This document shows positions 9,888 through 19,199 of a DNA stretch of 64,000 nt, piece by piece. The translations under genes were made by a program, and so were the position numbers. This DNA is from Sphingomonas palmae. GTDB taxonomy: Bacteria > Pseudomonadota > Alphaproteobacteria > Sphingomonadales > Sphingomonadaceae. Numbering within the stretch: the first letter of the stretch is position 1; each line of letters begins with the position of its first letter. The notes beneath the pieces are model-generated. The model did no database searches. It was given only the letters and a program-made list of their open reading frames with translations, and was not told where the DNA came from. The stretch is from the NCBI RefSeq assembly GCF_900109565.1, contig NZ_FNZZ01000004.1, positions 248,001-312,000 of the forward strand, written 5' to 3'.

Positions 9888-9939
9888 TCCCCACGCGCGC
9901 TGCTGCGCCGTGCACTGCAATCGGCTACAGCTGCTCGCG

Positions 9940-10659
9940 ATGAAACGCCTGCTCGCCTCGATCCACGACGTGTCGCCCCGCTTCGAGCGCGAGGTCGATC
10001 TGCTGCTCGCGCACCTGGCGCCGCACGTCGGCGAGCGGCTGGCGATGCTGGTCGTGCCCGATCACTGGGGCAGCGCGCCGCTCACGCCCGCATTCAAGGC
10101 GCAGCTGCGCGACTGGTCGGATCGCGGCATCGAGATGTTCGTCCACGGCTGGTTCCACCGCGACACCAGCGACCACGCCGGCGCCGCCGCGTTCAAGGCA
10201 CGTCACATGACCGCGGGCGAGGGCGAATTCCTGGGGCTCGACCACGCCGATGCCTTGGCGCGGATGCAACGCGGCAAGGCGCTGGTCGAGGACACGATCG
10301 GGCGCGCGGCAGCCGGGTTCATCGCGCCGGCATGGCTTTATTCCGACGATGCGCGACGCGCGCTCGGCGACGCGGGCTTCGCGCTGGCGGAGGATCACGC
10401 GCGCGTGTGGCAGCCGAGCGGGCAGGTGCTCGCGCGCGGGCCGGTCATTACCTGGGCCAGCCGATCGCGTCCGCGCCAGCTCAGCTCGCTCGCCGCCGCC
10501 GCGCTGCTGCGCCGGGTGCTGCAGCCCGCGCGCACCGTCCGCGTCGCGGTTCATCCCGGCGACACGCGCGTGCCCGCGCTGATGCGCAGCATCACGCGGA
10601 CGCTCGACGCCTTCCGCAACCACGCACCCGCCGCCTACGCCGATCTGCGCGCCTGTTGA
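9940..10659 (+). CDS. DUF2334-type polysaccharide deacetylase-like protein
   Basis: 239 aa from the ATG at 9940. The N-terminus MKRLLASIHDVSPRFEREVD contains the HDVSP segment typical of DUF2334, a carbohydrate esterase 4-like barrel. Further barrel motifs are HGWFHRD and GFIAPAWLYS. The family is predicted to remove acyl groups from surface glycans; activity is not proven for most members. It follows crtB by 52 bp on the same strand, and its last 25 bp overlap the end of the convergent glycosyltransferase gene. In-frame codons upstream of 9940 are crtB antisense-free shadow and give no domain sequence. Confidence 0.8.
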   Translation: MKRLLASIHDVSPRFEREVDLLLAHLAPHVGERLAMLVVPDHWGSAPLTPAFKAQLRDWSDRGIEMFVHGWFHRDTSDHAGAAAFKARHMTAGEGEFLGLDHADALARMQRGKALVEDTIGRAAAGFIAPAWLYSDDARRALGDAGFALAEDHARVWQPSGQVLARGPVITWASRSRPRQLSSLAAAALLRRVLQPARTVRVAVHPGDTRVPALMRSITRTLDAFRNHAPAAYADLRAC

Positions 10660-11822
10660 TCGCGCTCGGCGATGCGCCGCGCGTAGAAACTGACCAGATC
10701 GGCGACGTGCTGCTCGTCCGAGCCGACCTGCGCGGCGGCTTTTCTCGCCGCGGCGCGTAGCTCCGCCTGATCGCGCGCCAGCAGCCGCAGGATCGCGGCG
10801 GAACAGGCATAAGCGTCGCCTGCGCGGTACGTCTCGGCATAAGCGGGGGCGGCGACCTCGAACGCGCCGCCCTCGTCGGGCACGATCAGCGGCATGCCGC
10901 TCGCCAGCGCCTCGGACGCGACCAGCCCGAACGTCTCGTTCGACGCGCCGTGGATGAACGCGTCGGCGCTCGCCATGAAGGTCGCCAGCTGCGGGCGATC
11001 GTAGACCGGATGGTAGAGGCGGATATGCGGGCTGCTGCCGATATGGCGTTCGAGCGCCGCGGTATTTGGCCCCTGCCCCAGCATCATCATACCGACCGAC
11101 GCGCGCGCGCCGGCGCGCTGGACCGCGTCGATCACCATCGGCCAGCGCTTCTCAGGGTGGTGGCGCCCGACCGCCAGCAGCAGGTGGGCGTCGGGCGGCA
11201 GGCCGCATTCCGCCAGCATCGAGGCTCGCAGGCTCTCGTCGCGCAGCGTGGGCGAGAAGCGGTGGCGGTCGATCCCGAGCGGAAACGCCGCATCGACGCG
11301 CACGCCGCGCGCGCGGTAACGCTTGAATAGCACCGACCCGTTGGTGACGACCGTGTCGTAGCGCGCGAAACAGCGGTCGAGATAGCGATTGTACCAGTCG
11401 AACGCGCGCTCGACCCGCTCGGGCGACGCGATCCGGCCGAACCAGCGCTTGGGGTAAGCGTCGAGATTGTCGTTGTGGAGAAACCAGCTCTTGAGCGCCG
11501 GCCCAGGCCAGTCAGCCACGATCCCGGCCGAGCGCCACGGCGAGCAATTCTCCACCACATCGGGTTGCAGCTCGTCGAGCAAGGCGTGGATCGGTGCGGC
11601 GTCCCAGAACAGCCCATAGTTGCGATCGATCGGAATTGTCGGCGATTTGACGTAGATGACACGCCCGCCGGTCGGCCGCTCCTCCACCCGCGTCGTGCGG
11701 CCTGGCGCGATCACGATCAGCTCGTGACCCTGGCGCGCCATGATCGCCAGCTTGGCGTCGACGTAGCTCTTCACGCCCCCGCCGGTCGGCGAGTAGAGCT
11801 CGTTCACCTCGACGATGCGCAC
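10635..11822 (-). CDS. GT4-type glycosyltransferase (group 1)
   Basis: 395 aa from a GTG at 11822. GT-B fold: N-terminal acceptor domain (MRIVEVNELYSPTGGGVKSY, with the glycine-rich loop) and C-terminal nucleotide-sugar domain (LLAVGRHHPEKRWPMVIDA, then HGASNETFGLVASEALASG with the E-x7-E motif). It transfers a sugar from a nucleotide donor to an unknown acceptor in the cytoplasm. It starts 4 bp after the DUF2141 gene with almost no ribosome site, so it depends on coupling. The position next to crt genes makes carotenoid or surface-glycan glycosylation possible, but the acceptor is unknown. Confidence 0.86.
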   Translation of the reverse strand: MRIVEVNELYSPTGGGVKSYVDAKLAIMARQGHELIVIAPGRTTRVEERPTGGRVIYVKSPTIPIDRNYGLFWDAAPIHALLDELQPDVVENCSPWRSAGIVADWPGPALKSWFLHNDNLDAYPKRWFGRIASPERVERAFDWYNRYLDRCFARYDTVVTNGSVLFKRYRARGVRVDAAFPLGIDRHRFSPTLRDESLRASMLAECGLPPDAHLLLAVGRHHPEKRWPMVIDAVQRAGARASVGMMMLGQGPNTAALERHIGSSPHIRLYHPVYDRPQLATFMASADAFIHGASNETFGLVASEALASGMPLIVPDEGGAFEVAAPAYAETYRAGDAYACSAAILRLLARDQAELRAAARKAAAQVGSDEQHVADLVSFYARRIAERDQQARRSA

Positions 11823-11826
11823 GGGA

Positions 11827-12348
11827 CTAGAACCCGAACCCGCCCAGCCCGCGCAGATATTGCGCGCGGATCACGGTCTGCGTGACGCCCGGCCCGACCT
11901 GGATCAGCGCGTCGGAGAGTTTGGGGCGCGAGCGGCCGATCTTGCGGTTGCCCGGAAAGCCCGCGCCGTCGCTCCAGAAATCGAACTTGCGCTTGCCGTC
12001 GCGGTCGTGGCCGAAGAACAGGGCGTAGCGGCCCGGACGCGGCACGCGGATGCACATGCGCGCGACATTGCTCGCCGGGGCGGCCACGGTGATGCGCCGG
12101 AACACCTTGCCCGCGGCGAGCAGCTTCTTGTCGTCCTCCAGGAAATCGGTCTCGTTGGCAGGATAGAGCTCGAGCTTGATCGTGCCGCGCGCGTCCTTCA
12201 GCCCCGTGATCGTCGCCAGGATCGCCGGACCCTGCCCACCGCTGCACGCCGGCGCGTCGGGCCCCAGCACCTGCGCGCTCGCCGACAATGCCGTGACGCT
12301 CGTCATTCCCGCCACTGCGATCAGCGCGCCTCGCCAGACCTTCGCCAT
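11827..12348 (-). CDS. DUF2141 family exported protein
   Basis: 173 aa from the ATG at 12348 (AAGGG just upstream). N-terminal signal peptide (MAKVWRGALIAVAGMTSVTALSA, cleavage near SAQ), then a beta-sandwich-type domain with ILATITGLKDARGTIKLELY and VPRPGRYALFFGHDRDGKRKFDF, the DUF2141 pattern. Function unknown; expected in the periplasm. It is the middle gene of a three-gene operon, overlapping the upstream membrane-protein gene by 28 bp and followed after 4 bp by the glycosyltransferase. Confidence 0.82.
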   Translation of the reverse strand: MAKVWRGALIAVAGMTSVTALSASAQVLGPDAPACSGGQGPAILATITGLKDARGTIKLELYPANETDFLEDDKKLLAAGKVFRRITVAAPASNVARMCIRVPRPGRYALFFGHDRDGKRKFDFWSDGAGFPGNRKIGRSRPKLSDALIQVGPGVTQTVIRAQYLRGLGGFGF

Positions 12349-13283
12349 CCCTTGACCCTTTCCCACACGTACCCGGCACCGAAGACACCGATCACGACGA
12401 TATGCATCAGCAAGGTTGACGCCGCGGTGAACGCCATCAACTCCGACAGCGCGCGGTCGTGCCCGATGACCAGGATCGCGAAGTTGGCGAACAGCAGGTC
12501 CTTGTTGGGCAGGAACGGCAGGCGCGAGACGAGCTGCCGCCCCGCCATCAGGAATACCCACATCCACACCGACGCGCTCGGCATCGCGAAATGCCACGCC
12601 ACCGCCAGCGCCACGCTGCTGATCGCGATGCGGTACATCGTCCAGCGATAGATCCACCACAATTGCCTGCGCGCCAGCGAGAAGACGATCGGCGACAGGA
12701 ACAGCAATGCGCCGACCACGACGCCGGTCAGCCCGAGCGACCACAGCATCGCGCGCAGCACCGGCGGATCGATCAGCTTGTAGCCGAGCGGCAGCGCGAC
12801 CGCGCCCAGCAGGATCGCGGCGGTGTTACCCGCCAAGCCCGACAACAGGCTGACATCCTTCACCGCGCCGAACGGCGCCGTCACCATCTTCAACCGCGCA
12901 CGCGCCCAGGCGTAGAAATAAGCGTCGCCGGTCACACCGATCAGCAGGTCGTTGGCGACACGTTTCAGGTTCAGCGCGCCGAACGCGCTCGCCGGCACCC
13001 GCCACAATCGTCGAAAGATGATGAAGTCGACCACCGGCGTGGTAAAATAGGACAAGAGAAACAGCAGGTAGAACCAGCCGCTGCGCGGCAGCCTGTTGGT
13101 TAGGCCGCGTAGACCGTGGTCGAGCAGTTCCTGCGCCAGCCCGATCAGCATCACGCCCGTCAGCACCGTTGCCAAAACGCGCGGCCAGCGCGACCGCCGC
13201 CGCCGGATCGGCTCGAGTGTGCTCAGATGCGCCTCGTCCGTCGATGGACGGCCGGCATCGTTCCCGATCGTGCCCGCGGTCAT
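12321..13283 (-). CDS. Polytopic membrane protein of unknown function
   Basis: 320 aa. After a charged cytoplasmic N-terminus (about 1-35, RRRRSRWPR) there are about seven or eight hydrophobic helices (for example LATVLTGVMLIGLAQELL and FYLLFLLSYFTTPVVDFIIF). Layout and length resemble the LPG-synthase-type/UPF0104 transmembrane family, but I cannot place it firmly. It leads an operon with the DUF2141 protein and the GT4 transferase, suggesting a shared role in an envelope glycan or lipid. The ATG at 13283 follows an AAGGG site. Confidence 0.7.
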   Translation of the reverse strand: MTAGTIGNDAGRPSTDEAHLSTLEPIRRRRSRWPRVLATVLTGVMLIGLAQELLDHGLRGLTNRLPRSGWFYLLFLLSYFTTPVVDFIIFRRLWRVPASAFGALNLKRVANDLLIGVTGDAYFYAWARARLKMVTAPFGAVKDVSLLSGLAGNTAAILLGAVALPLGYKLIDPPVLRAMLWSLGLTGVVVGALLFLSPIVFSLARRQLWWIYRWTMYRIAISSVALAVAWHFAMPSASVWMWVFLMAGRQLVSRLPFLPNKDLLFANFAILVIGHDRALSELMAFTAASTLLMHIVVIGVFGAGYVWERVKGWRRSGEAR

Positions 13284-13365
13284 TGCGCCGCGCCCTTGTC
13301 CATTTCCGGTGGCACCGTCATTACCCGACCATTGAACGCACGCGATGTTGCGCGATGCAAGCCGC

Positions 13366-14007
13366 TCAGCGCGGCCGCACGCGATCCGGGTGCGCGGCTG
13401 CGACCTCGGGCAGCGCCGCCATCGCTGCGTCGGCGGCGCATAGCCGCGGCATGTCGCTGAGCGGCACCTCGAACCGGCGCGCGTTGTAGAGCTGCGGCAC
13501 CAGGCACAAATCGGCGATGTCGGGCGCCTGTCCGCCCAGGAACGGTCCCTCGGGCGTATCCGCCGCCATCGCCTCCAGCGCGGTCAGCCCCTCGATCACC
13601 CAATGGCGGTACCAATCGTCCCGCGCGGCCTGATCGGCGCCGAACTGCTGCTCCAGCCGTTTCAGCACCCGCAGATTGTCGATCGGGTGGATGTCGGCGG
13701 CGACCACCAGTGCGCGCGCCAGCTGGCCCGATCGAGTGAGCGGGTCGCCCGACACCATCGCGGGTTCGGGAAAGGTCGCGTCGAGCCAGTCGATGATCGC
13801 CAGGCTCTGCGTCAGCGCGTGGTCGTCGACCACCAGCGTCGGCACCAGCCCCTGCGGATTGATCGCGCGATTGGCGTCGCCCCTCTGCGCCCCCTCCAGC
13901 AGGTTCACCGCGACCGAGGTGTAGCGGACACGCTTCAGGTTCAGGCAGATGCGCACGCGGTACGCCGCCGAGGAGCGCCAGTAATCGTGCAGGACGATGT
14001 CGCTCAT
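13366..14007 (-). CDS. maiA: Maleylacetoacetate isomerase (zeta-class glutathione transferase)
   Basis: 213 aa. N-terminal thioredoxin-like domain with the zeta-class catalytic SSAAYRVRI (12-20) and the cis-proline segment NPQGLVPTLVVDD; the C-terminal helical domain starts near 90. The enzyme isomerises maleylacetoacetate to fumarylacetoacetate in tyrosine catabolism. No other tyrosine-degradation gene is nearby. Its ATG overlaps the stop of the AI-2E transporter gene (ATGA), so it is the last cistron of the pyrE-lepB transcript. Another GST activity cannot be excluded. Confidence 0.88.
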   Translation of the reverse strand: MSDIVLHDYWRSSAAYRVRICLNLKRVRYTSVAVNLLEGAQRGDANRAINPQGLVPTLVVDDHALTQSLAIIDWLDATFPEPAMVSGDPLTRSGQLARALVVAADIHPIDNLRVLKRLEQQFGADQAARDDWYRHWVIEGLTALEAMAADTPEGPFLGGQAPDIADLCLVPQLYNARRFEVPLSDMPRLCAADAAMAALPEVAAAHPDRVRPR

Positions 14008-15065
14008 CGGGCTTCCTCAGCCCTCTCCGACCGCCGCTCCATCGCCGCCTTGATCATCGCGGTCATCGGATCGGCGAGCGCCAGCCCGATGATCCCGAAC
14101 AGCGCACTCGCGAGGATCTGCGCGCCGAGCGTCAGCGCGGGCGGCAGGTCGACCGTCCGCTTCGCCACCATCGGGATGACGACATAGCCGTCGATCACCT
14201 GCACCGCGATGTAGATCAGGATCGCGAGCACACCGGTGTGCATGCCGGCCGAGAAACCGACCGCGATCGTCATCGCGCCGGATACGAACGCGCCGACGTT
14301 GGGAATGAAGGCGAGCATTCCGGTAACGATGCCCAGGATCAGCGCCATCGGCACGCCCGCGATCCATAGCGCGACACCGACGAACGCGCCCTCGAACGCC
14401 ATGCCGAGGAGGCGCCCGGCAAGCAGGCGGCGCAGCGTGCGCGCCATCCGCTGCGTCGTCACCGCCACTTCGGCGCGGCTTTCTTGCGGAATCATCCACT
14501 GGAACCCGCGATCGTAGACGCGCGGGTCGATCGCGACGAAGAGGCCGATCACCAAAATCATGAACATGGTGGTGAGCGCACCGAACGCGGTGCCGACGAA
14601 CGCGGTGACCTTACCGACCGAGCCGAGCGCCTGGCGCGCAATACCGTTCAGGTCGGACGCACCCGGCATCAGCCCCTGCGACGACAACCACCCCGACAGT
14701 CGCGACACCTGCGTCTCGACCGTTGAGCGCAGCTGCATTACCTGCGCGGTGATCTGCACGCCAGCGAGATAGAAGGTGCTGACGAGGAAGGCGAGCGTCA
14801 GCAGGCAGACGATCAGCAGCCGCCACCCGCGCGAGATCGGCAGCACGCGCCCGAGCAGCCGCACCCCGCCGTCGAGCAGCGCGGCGAAGACGAGGCCCGC
14901 GAAGATCACGAGCAGCGGCTGCACCAGCAACACCACCAGCGCGATCGCACCGGCAAGACCCAGCCACACCGCCGCGCGCTTGATCTCCGCGCGCACCGCG
15001 GGATCGCGCACCTCGTGCGGGCTCGCGCCCTCGACTACAGTCACGCGGTCGTCGCCCTTGCTCAT
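14004..15065 (-). CDS. AI-2E family transporter
   Basis: 353 aa from the ATG at 15065, which overlaps the lepB TGA (ATGA); the longer open frame upstream is lepB in another frame. About seven to eight membrane helices: a pair near 30-75, one near 80-100, then after a roughly 100-residue soluble segment the C-terminal helices containing the family region GIVTGMLAFIPNVGAFVSGAM. Members export diverse small molecules; the substrate here is not indicated. The C-terminus is charged (ERRSERAEEAR). Confidence 0.88.
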   Translation of the reverse strand: MSKGDDRVTVVEGASPHEVRDPAVRAEIKRAAVWLGLAGAIALVVLLVQPLLVIFAGLVFAALLDGGVRLLGRVLPISRGWRLLIVCLLTLAFLVSTFYLAGVQITAQVMQLRSTVETQVSRLSGWLSSQGLMPGASDLNGIARQALGSVGKVTAFVGTAFGALTTMFMILVIGLFVAIDPRVYDRGFQWMIPQESRAEVAVTTQRMARTLRRLLAGRLLGMAFEGAFVGVALWIAGVPMALILGIVTGMLAFIPNVGAFVSGAMTIAVGFSAGMHTGVLAILIYIAVQVIDGYVVIPMVAKRTVDLPPALTLGAQILASALFGIIGLALADPMTAMIKAAMERRSERAEEAR

Positions 15066-16027
15066 TGCGTGCGCTCCGGATGCAGTGACGTACCCGCGCG
15101 GCCGGCCCGCAGCGACGACCACCAGGTCAGCGGGTTGAGCGTCGCGTCGCCGTCGACCGAGAAGGTGATGAACTCCGCGCGCCCGCCCAGATTCTCGATC
15201 GGCACCGGGCCCCCCAGTCCGCGCTCGAACCCGCCCAGCGCAAAGCGGCTGTCCGCCGACCGGTCGCGGTTGTCGCCCATCAGGAACACGCGACCGGCCG
15301 GGATGCGAACGGGGCCGTAATCGTCGCCGGGTGAATCGGGCTGCAGGTCGACCGTATCGTAGCGGCGCCCGTTCGGCAGCGTCTCGGTCACGATCGGCAG
15401 GTGGCAGACGCTGCGCCCATCGGCGAGCACGCGGCGCGCGCCGGGATATTGCAGCGGGTCGCACGTTGCATTGGCATCTACGGCCACGTCGCGGAAGTGA
15501 AGCGGCCCGCGCGGCACCGCCACCCCGTTCAGGAACACGACGCCCCCCCGCACCTCCAGCGTATCACCCGGCAGGCCGATCACGCGCTTGATGTAATCGC
15601 TCGACGATCCCGGCGGGGTCACGATCACCACGTCGCCGCGCTCGGGCAGGCTACCCCAGATACGGCCGGGAATGAAGGGCAGCTGCACCGACCAGCTCTC
15701 GACCGGCTTGTGGAGCACCAGGTCGTCGACGATCGCGACCGGATCGGGGATCGTCGGCGACACGAACGACCAGCCGTAGGCGAACTTCGACACCACCAGC
15801 CGGTCGCCGACCATCAGCCCAGGCAGCATCGATTCGCTCGGAATATAGAACGGCTTGGCGATGAACGAGTGGAAGCCGAGGACCGCGAGCACGAGCCAGA
15901 ACAGCCCCTTGGCCTCGCTCCACCAGTCGAAGCCGGCACGCTCGCCCGGCTTGTCGGACGGGGGCGCGTCGCCGGGGTGACCGCTGCCAGAGTGACCGTC
16001 GGGAGTGAGCGTGAGGTCGTCGGCCAC
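15062..16027 (-). CDS. lepB: Signal peptidase I
   Basis: 321 aa from a GTG at 16027. One membrane helix (about 41-58) anchors a periplasmic Ser/Lys protease that removes signal peptides. The nucleophile is Ser66 in PSESMLPGL, the general base Lys147 in YIKRVIGLPGD, and box E is GDNRDRSADSR. Residues 1-35 form a charged Gly/Pro/Ser-rich cytoplasmic tail, somewhat longer than usual. The order pdxJ-acpS-lepB is standard for alphaproteobacteria, but rnc and era, which usually follow, are absent and replaced by a transporter and maiA. Confidence 0.95.
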   Translation of the reverse strand: MADDLTLTPDGHSGSGHPGDAPPSDKPGERAGFDWWSEAKGLFWLVLAVLGFHSFIAKPFYIPSESMLPGLMVGDRLVVSKFAYGWSFVSPTIPDPVAIVDDLVLHKPVESWSVQLPFIPGRIWGSLPERGDVVIVTPPGSSSDYIKRVIGLPGDTLEVRGGVVFLNGVAVPRGPLHFRDVAVDANATCDPLQYPGARRVLADGRSVCHLPIVTETLPNGRRYDTVDLQPDSPGDDYGPVRIPAGRVFLMGDNRDRSADSRFALGGFERGLGGPVPIENLGGRAEFITFSVDGDATLNPLTWWSSLRAGRAGTSLHPERTQ

Positions 16028-16034
16028 GTGCAGC

Positions 16035-16439
16035 TTATCCGATGGGTAACGCTTCGATGATCACGAAGGCCTGCGCCCACGGATGATCGTCGGTCAAGGT
16101 CAGATGGATGCGCGCTTCATACCCCGCTGGCACCATCGCGTCGAGCCGCGCCTTGGCGCCGCCCGTCAGCGCCAGCGTCGGCGCCCCCGAACGTGCGTTC
16201 ACGACACCGATGTCGCGCATGAACACGCCCGCCTTGAACCCGGTGCCGACCGCCTTGCTGAACGCTTCCTTCGCCGCGAAGCGCTTGGCGAGCGTTCCCG
16301 CCCGCGTGAACGGGCGCTTCGCCGCCTTGGCACGCTCGACCTCGGTGAAGACGCGACGCTCGAACCGTTCGCCGAACCGGTCGAGCGACGCCTGGATGCG
16401 CTCGATGTTGCACAGGTCGGAGCCGAGCCCGATGATCAA
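16035..16439 (-). CDS. acpS: Holo-[acyl-carrier-protein] synthase
   Basis: 134 aa. Transfers 4'-phosphopantetheine from CoA to apo-ACP. Family motifs are present: [12 protein letters not shown] (4-15), with the Mg-binding Asp, and [17 protein letters not shown] (about 50-67). It starts 10 bp after the pdxJ stop and ends 7 bp before the lepB GTG, so it is deep in the operon. Confidence 0.96.
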   Translation of the reverse strand: MIIGLGSDLCNIERIQASLDRFGERFERRVFTEVERAKAAKRPFTRAGTLAKRFAAKEAFSKAVGTGFKAGVFMRDIGVVNARSGAPTLALTGGAKARLDAMVPAGYEARIHLTLTDDHPWAQAFVIIEALPIG

Positions 16440-16449
16440 GCGCGCGCCC

Positions 16450-17193
16450 TCACCGTACTGCCGCCATCTCGGCCTTCATCCGCCGCACGCTCTCGTACAG
16501 CCCGACGAAGATCGCCTCGCCGATCAGAAAATGCCCGATGTTGAGCTCTACCACCTGCGGAATGGCGGCGATCGGCTGGACGTTGTCGAAGGTCAGCCCG
16601 TGACCGGCATGGACCTCGATGCCGTTCTTGGCCGCGAGCGCGGCGGCATCGCTCAGGCGGCGTAGTTCGTCGCTGCGTGCCTCACCCTCGCACTCGGCGT
16701 AGCGGCCGGTGTGGAGCTCGACCACCGGCGCGCCGAGCGACACCGCGGCGGCAACCTGCTCGGCCGAGGGTTCGATGAACAGCGAGACGCGCACGTTCGC
16801 CGCGCGCAGTTCGCGCACCATCGGCGCCAGCACGTTGTGCTGCCCCGCCGCATCCAGCCCGCCCTCGGTGGTGCGCTCCTCACGCTTCTCGGGCACGATA
16901 CAGGCAGCGTGCGGGCGGTGCCTGAGCGCGATGCCGAGCATTTCCCCGGTCGCCGCCATTTCGAGGTTGAGCGGAACCGCGCGGTCGAGCGCGGCCAATT
17001 CGCTCACCAGCCGCGCGATATCATCGTCGGTGATGTGACGGCGATCCTCGCGCAGGTGCGCGGTGATGCCGTCGGCTCCGGCGGAGGCGGCGAGCACCGC
17101 CGCGCGAACCGGATCGGGCACCGCGCCACCGCGCGCGTTGCGGACGGTCGCGACATGGTCGATGTTGACGCCCAGGCGCAGCGGCTGCGCCAT
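16450..17193 (-). CDS. pdxJ: Pyridoxine 5'-phosphate synthase
   Basis: 247 aa. Condenses 1-deoxyxylulose 5-phosphate with 3-amino-1-hydroxyacetone 1-phosphate, the last ring-forming step of de novo vitamin B6 synthesis. TIM barrel with the N-terminal signature [17 protein letters not shown], then [17 protein letters not shown] and the C-terminal phosphate loop [17 protein letters not shown]. It starts one base after the pyrE stop and is followed by acpS. Confidence 0.97.
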   Translation of the reverse strand: MAQPLRLGVNIDHVATVRNARGGAVPDPVRAAVLAASAGADGITAHLREDRRHITDDDIARLVSELAALDRAVPLNLEMAATGEMLGIALRHRPHAACIVPEKREERTTEGGLDAAGQHNVLAPMVRELRAANVRVSLFIEPSAEQVAAAVSLGAPVVELHTGRYAECEGEARSDELRRLSDAAALAAKNGIEVHAGHGLTFDNVQPIAAIPQVVELNIGHFLIGEAIFVGLYESVRRMKAEMAAVR

Positions 17194-17194
17194 C

Positions 17195-17779
17195 TCAGGC
17201 CGCCGCCCGGCTGCCGGGCTTGATCGCCGGGATCGCCTCCAACGCGGGCGGCAGCGCGTCCGCGGCGTAGCTCGGCACGTCGAGTTTCAGCAGCGGGAAA
17301 AAGGGCACGCCGATGTCGGCTTGGCCGTTCGAGCGATCGACCAGCGCCGCGCCCGCGATCACGCGCCCGCCCGCCGCCTCGATCGCCTTGATCGCCTCGC
17401 GCGAGGAAAGCCCGGTGGTGACGACGTCCTCCATCATCAGCACCTCTTGGCCCGGCTCCAGCCGAAAGCCGCGGCGCAGCTCGAACGTGCCGGTCGGCCG
17501 CTCGACGAACATCGCCTCGACGCTCAGCGCGCGCGCCATCTCGTGACCGACGATCACCCCGCCCATTGCTGGTGCGACCACTGCGCTGATCCGCTGCCGC
17601 AACTCGGCCGGGATCGACCGCGCCAGAGCCTGGCACAGCCGCTCGGCGCGGCGCGGGTCCATCAGCACGCGCGCGCATTGCAGATAGCGTGGACTACGCA
17701 GCCCCGAGGACAGGATGAAATGCCCCTCCAGCAGCGCATCGGCCGCACGGAACTCGGCCAGCACCTCGTCCTCGGTCAT
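17195..17779 (-). CDS. pyrE: Orotate phosphoribosyltransferase
   Basis: 194 aa. Joins orotate to PRPP to form OMP in pyrimidine synthesis. The PRPP-binding motif is [14 protein letters not shown] (about 115), with a catalytic-loop segment near [15 protein letters not shown]. The ATG at 17779 is chosen over the GTG at 17788 because an AGGAG sits 8 bp before the ATG and overlaps the GTG. It is the first gene of the minus-strand run pyrE-pdxJ-acpS-lepB-transporter-maiA, divergent from ctaC. Confidence 0.95.
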   Translation of the reverse strand: MTEDEVLAEFRAADALLEGHFILSSGLRSPRYLQCARVLMDPRRAERLCQALARSIPAELRQRISAVVAPAMGGVIVGHEMARALSVEAMFVERPTGTFELRRGFRLEPGQEVLMMEDVVTTGLSSREAIKAIEAAGGRVIAGAALVDRSNGQADIGVPFFPLLKLDVPSYAADALPPALEAIPAIKPGSRAAA

Positions 17780-17888
17780 CGCGTGCACTCCTGATCGTTG
17801 CCGGCCCTGTCAGGCTTGCGCAGATACGGTCGCGCACGGGCCGGCGCAACGCAGCGGGCTTGCGAAATATTCGCGTAATCGCGCCCTC

Positions 17889-17917
17889 TTGAGGCAAAAG
17901 GGGGTGCCGCGTATAGG
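17889..17917 (+). promoter_or_regulatory. Candidate housekeeping promoter for ctaC-ctaD
   Basis: TTGAGG (17889-17894), a 17-bp spacer and TATAGG (17912-17917) lie about 78 bp before the ctaC ATG in the pyrE/ctaC divergent gap. Spacing is ideal and both hexamers are close to sigma-70 consensus. Not tested. Confidence 0.45.
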
Positions 17918-17994
17918 CGAATGCAATGGGCGACAATGCCCGCCAGGTCTGGGGGGGCACTCCCGTGCCACGACGCAGGGGTGATGGAAGCACG

Positions 17995-19197
17995 ATGAAC
18001 CGCTTGAAGACGATGATCTTGGCAGGCGGCCTCGCGCTCGCCGGCCTCGCGATGGGTGGAGGCGCTCACGCCCAGACGCCCCCGGCCGCGCCCGAGATCA
18101 AGACCGCGCAGCCCGGCGTTCCGAGCGCGCTTGAACCCGCCAACGCCGCCGATCCCGCCGCACCGAAGATGAGTGCGGCCAATCCGCCGAAGCTGAACGA
18201 GAAGGCCCCCGCCGCGCTGGAGCTGGCGCAGGACGGCGCGCCGACGATGAGCGCGAAGCCGATGATCGGGCAGCCGACCGACGGGTTGATGCGCATCCAA
18301 CCGCAGGTGACCAAGAACGGCCTGCGCGCGCACTGGTTTCACGATCGCATCCTGTTCCCGCTGATCACGGTCACATCGCTGTTCGTGCTGCTGCTGCTGG
18401 TGCTGGTGATCGTCCGCTTCCGCGCGGCGCGTAATCCGGTGCCATCTAAGACCAGCCACAACACCTTCATCGAGGTGGTGTGGACGCTCGCCCCCGTGCT
18501 GATCCTGGTCGCGATCGCGGTGCCCTCGATCGGGCTGCTGCAGGCGCAGTTCAAGCCCGCGCCCGCGGGTGCCGTCACCTTAAAGGCGATCGGCAACCAG
18601 TGGTTCTGGAGCTATCAATACCCCGACAACGGCGGGATCGAGATCACCGCCAACCTGCTCAAGGAAAAGTCGGACGTCGCAGCCGGTGAGCGGTACCGCA
18701 CCGATGCCGACGGTCCCCGCCTGCTCGCGACCGACAACCGTGTCGTGCTGCCGGTCGGCGTGCCGATCCGCCTGATCACCACCGCCAACGACGTGATTCA
18801 TAGCTGGGCGATGCCCGCCTTCTGGATCAAGCTCGATGCGATCCCCGGACGCCTGAACGAGACGAGCTTCACCATCGAGAAGCCAGGCCTCTACTTCGGC
18901 CAGTGCTCCGAACTGTGCGGCGCGCGTCACGCCTATATGCCGATCGCGGTCGAGGCCGTCTCGCCGGCCGCGTTCGCACGCTGGGTTCGTGCCAAGGGCG
19001 GCACGATGCCGACGCCGGGCAAAGCCTCTGACGCGGTGATCCCGCAGCCGGGTGCTGACAATTCGGCCAGCGTCGCCAGCGAGGCGGCGATCGTCGACAA
19101 TCTGACCGGTCCGACCGAGAACGGCACCGCCACTCCTCCCGTCATTCCGCAAGGCGCAACCGGCAACCCCGGCGGCGTCGGCGAAGCTGGACGCTGA
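17995..19197 (+). CDS. ctaC: Cytochrome c oxidase subunit II
   Basis: 400 aa from the ATG at 17995 (GGAAG ribosome site); the longer frame upstream is not protein-like. Signal peptide (about 1-23, ending GGGAHAQT), then a long Ala/Pro-rich linker (about 24-110), unusual in length. Two membrane helices follow (about 120-145 and 160-185) and then the periplasmic CuA domain. CuA ligands are visible in [10 protein letters not shown] and [15 protein letters not shown]. It accepts electrons from cytochrome c for the aa3 oxidase. A low-complexity tail of about 60 residues ends the protein. ctaD starts 2 bp later. Confidence 0.95.
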   Translation: MNRLKTMILAGGLALAGLAMGGGAHAQTPPAAPEIKTAQPGVPSALEPANAADPAAPKMSAANPPKLNEKAPAALELAQDGAPTMSAKPMIGQPTDGLMRIQPQVTKNGLRAHWFHDRILFPLITVTSLFVLLLLVLVIVRFRAARNPVPSKTSHNTFIEVVWTLAPVLILVAIAVPSIGLLQAQFKPAPAGAVTLKAIGNQWFWSYQYPDNGGIEITANLLKEKSDVAAGERYRTDADGPRLLATDNRVVLPVGVPIRLITTANDVIHSWAMPAFWIKLDAIPGRLNETSFTIEKPGLYFGQCSELCGARHAYMPIAVEAVSPAAFARWVRAKGGTMPTPGKASDAVIPQPGADNSASVASEAAIVDNLTGPTENGTATPPVIPQGATGNPGGVGEAGR

Positions 19198-19199
19198 CC

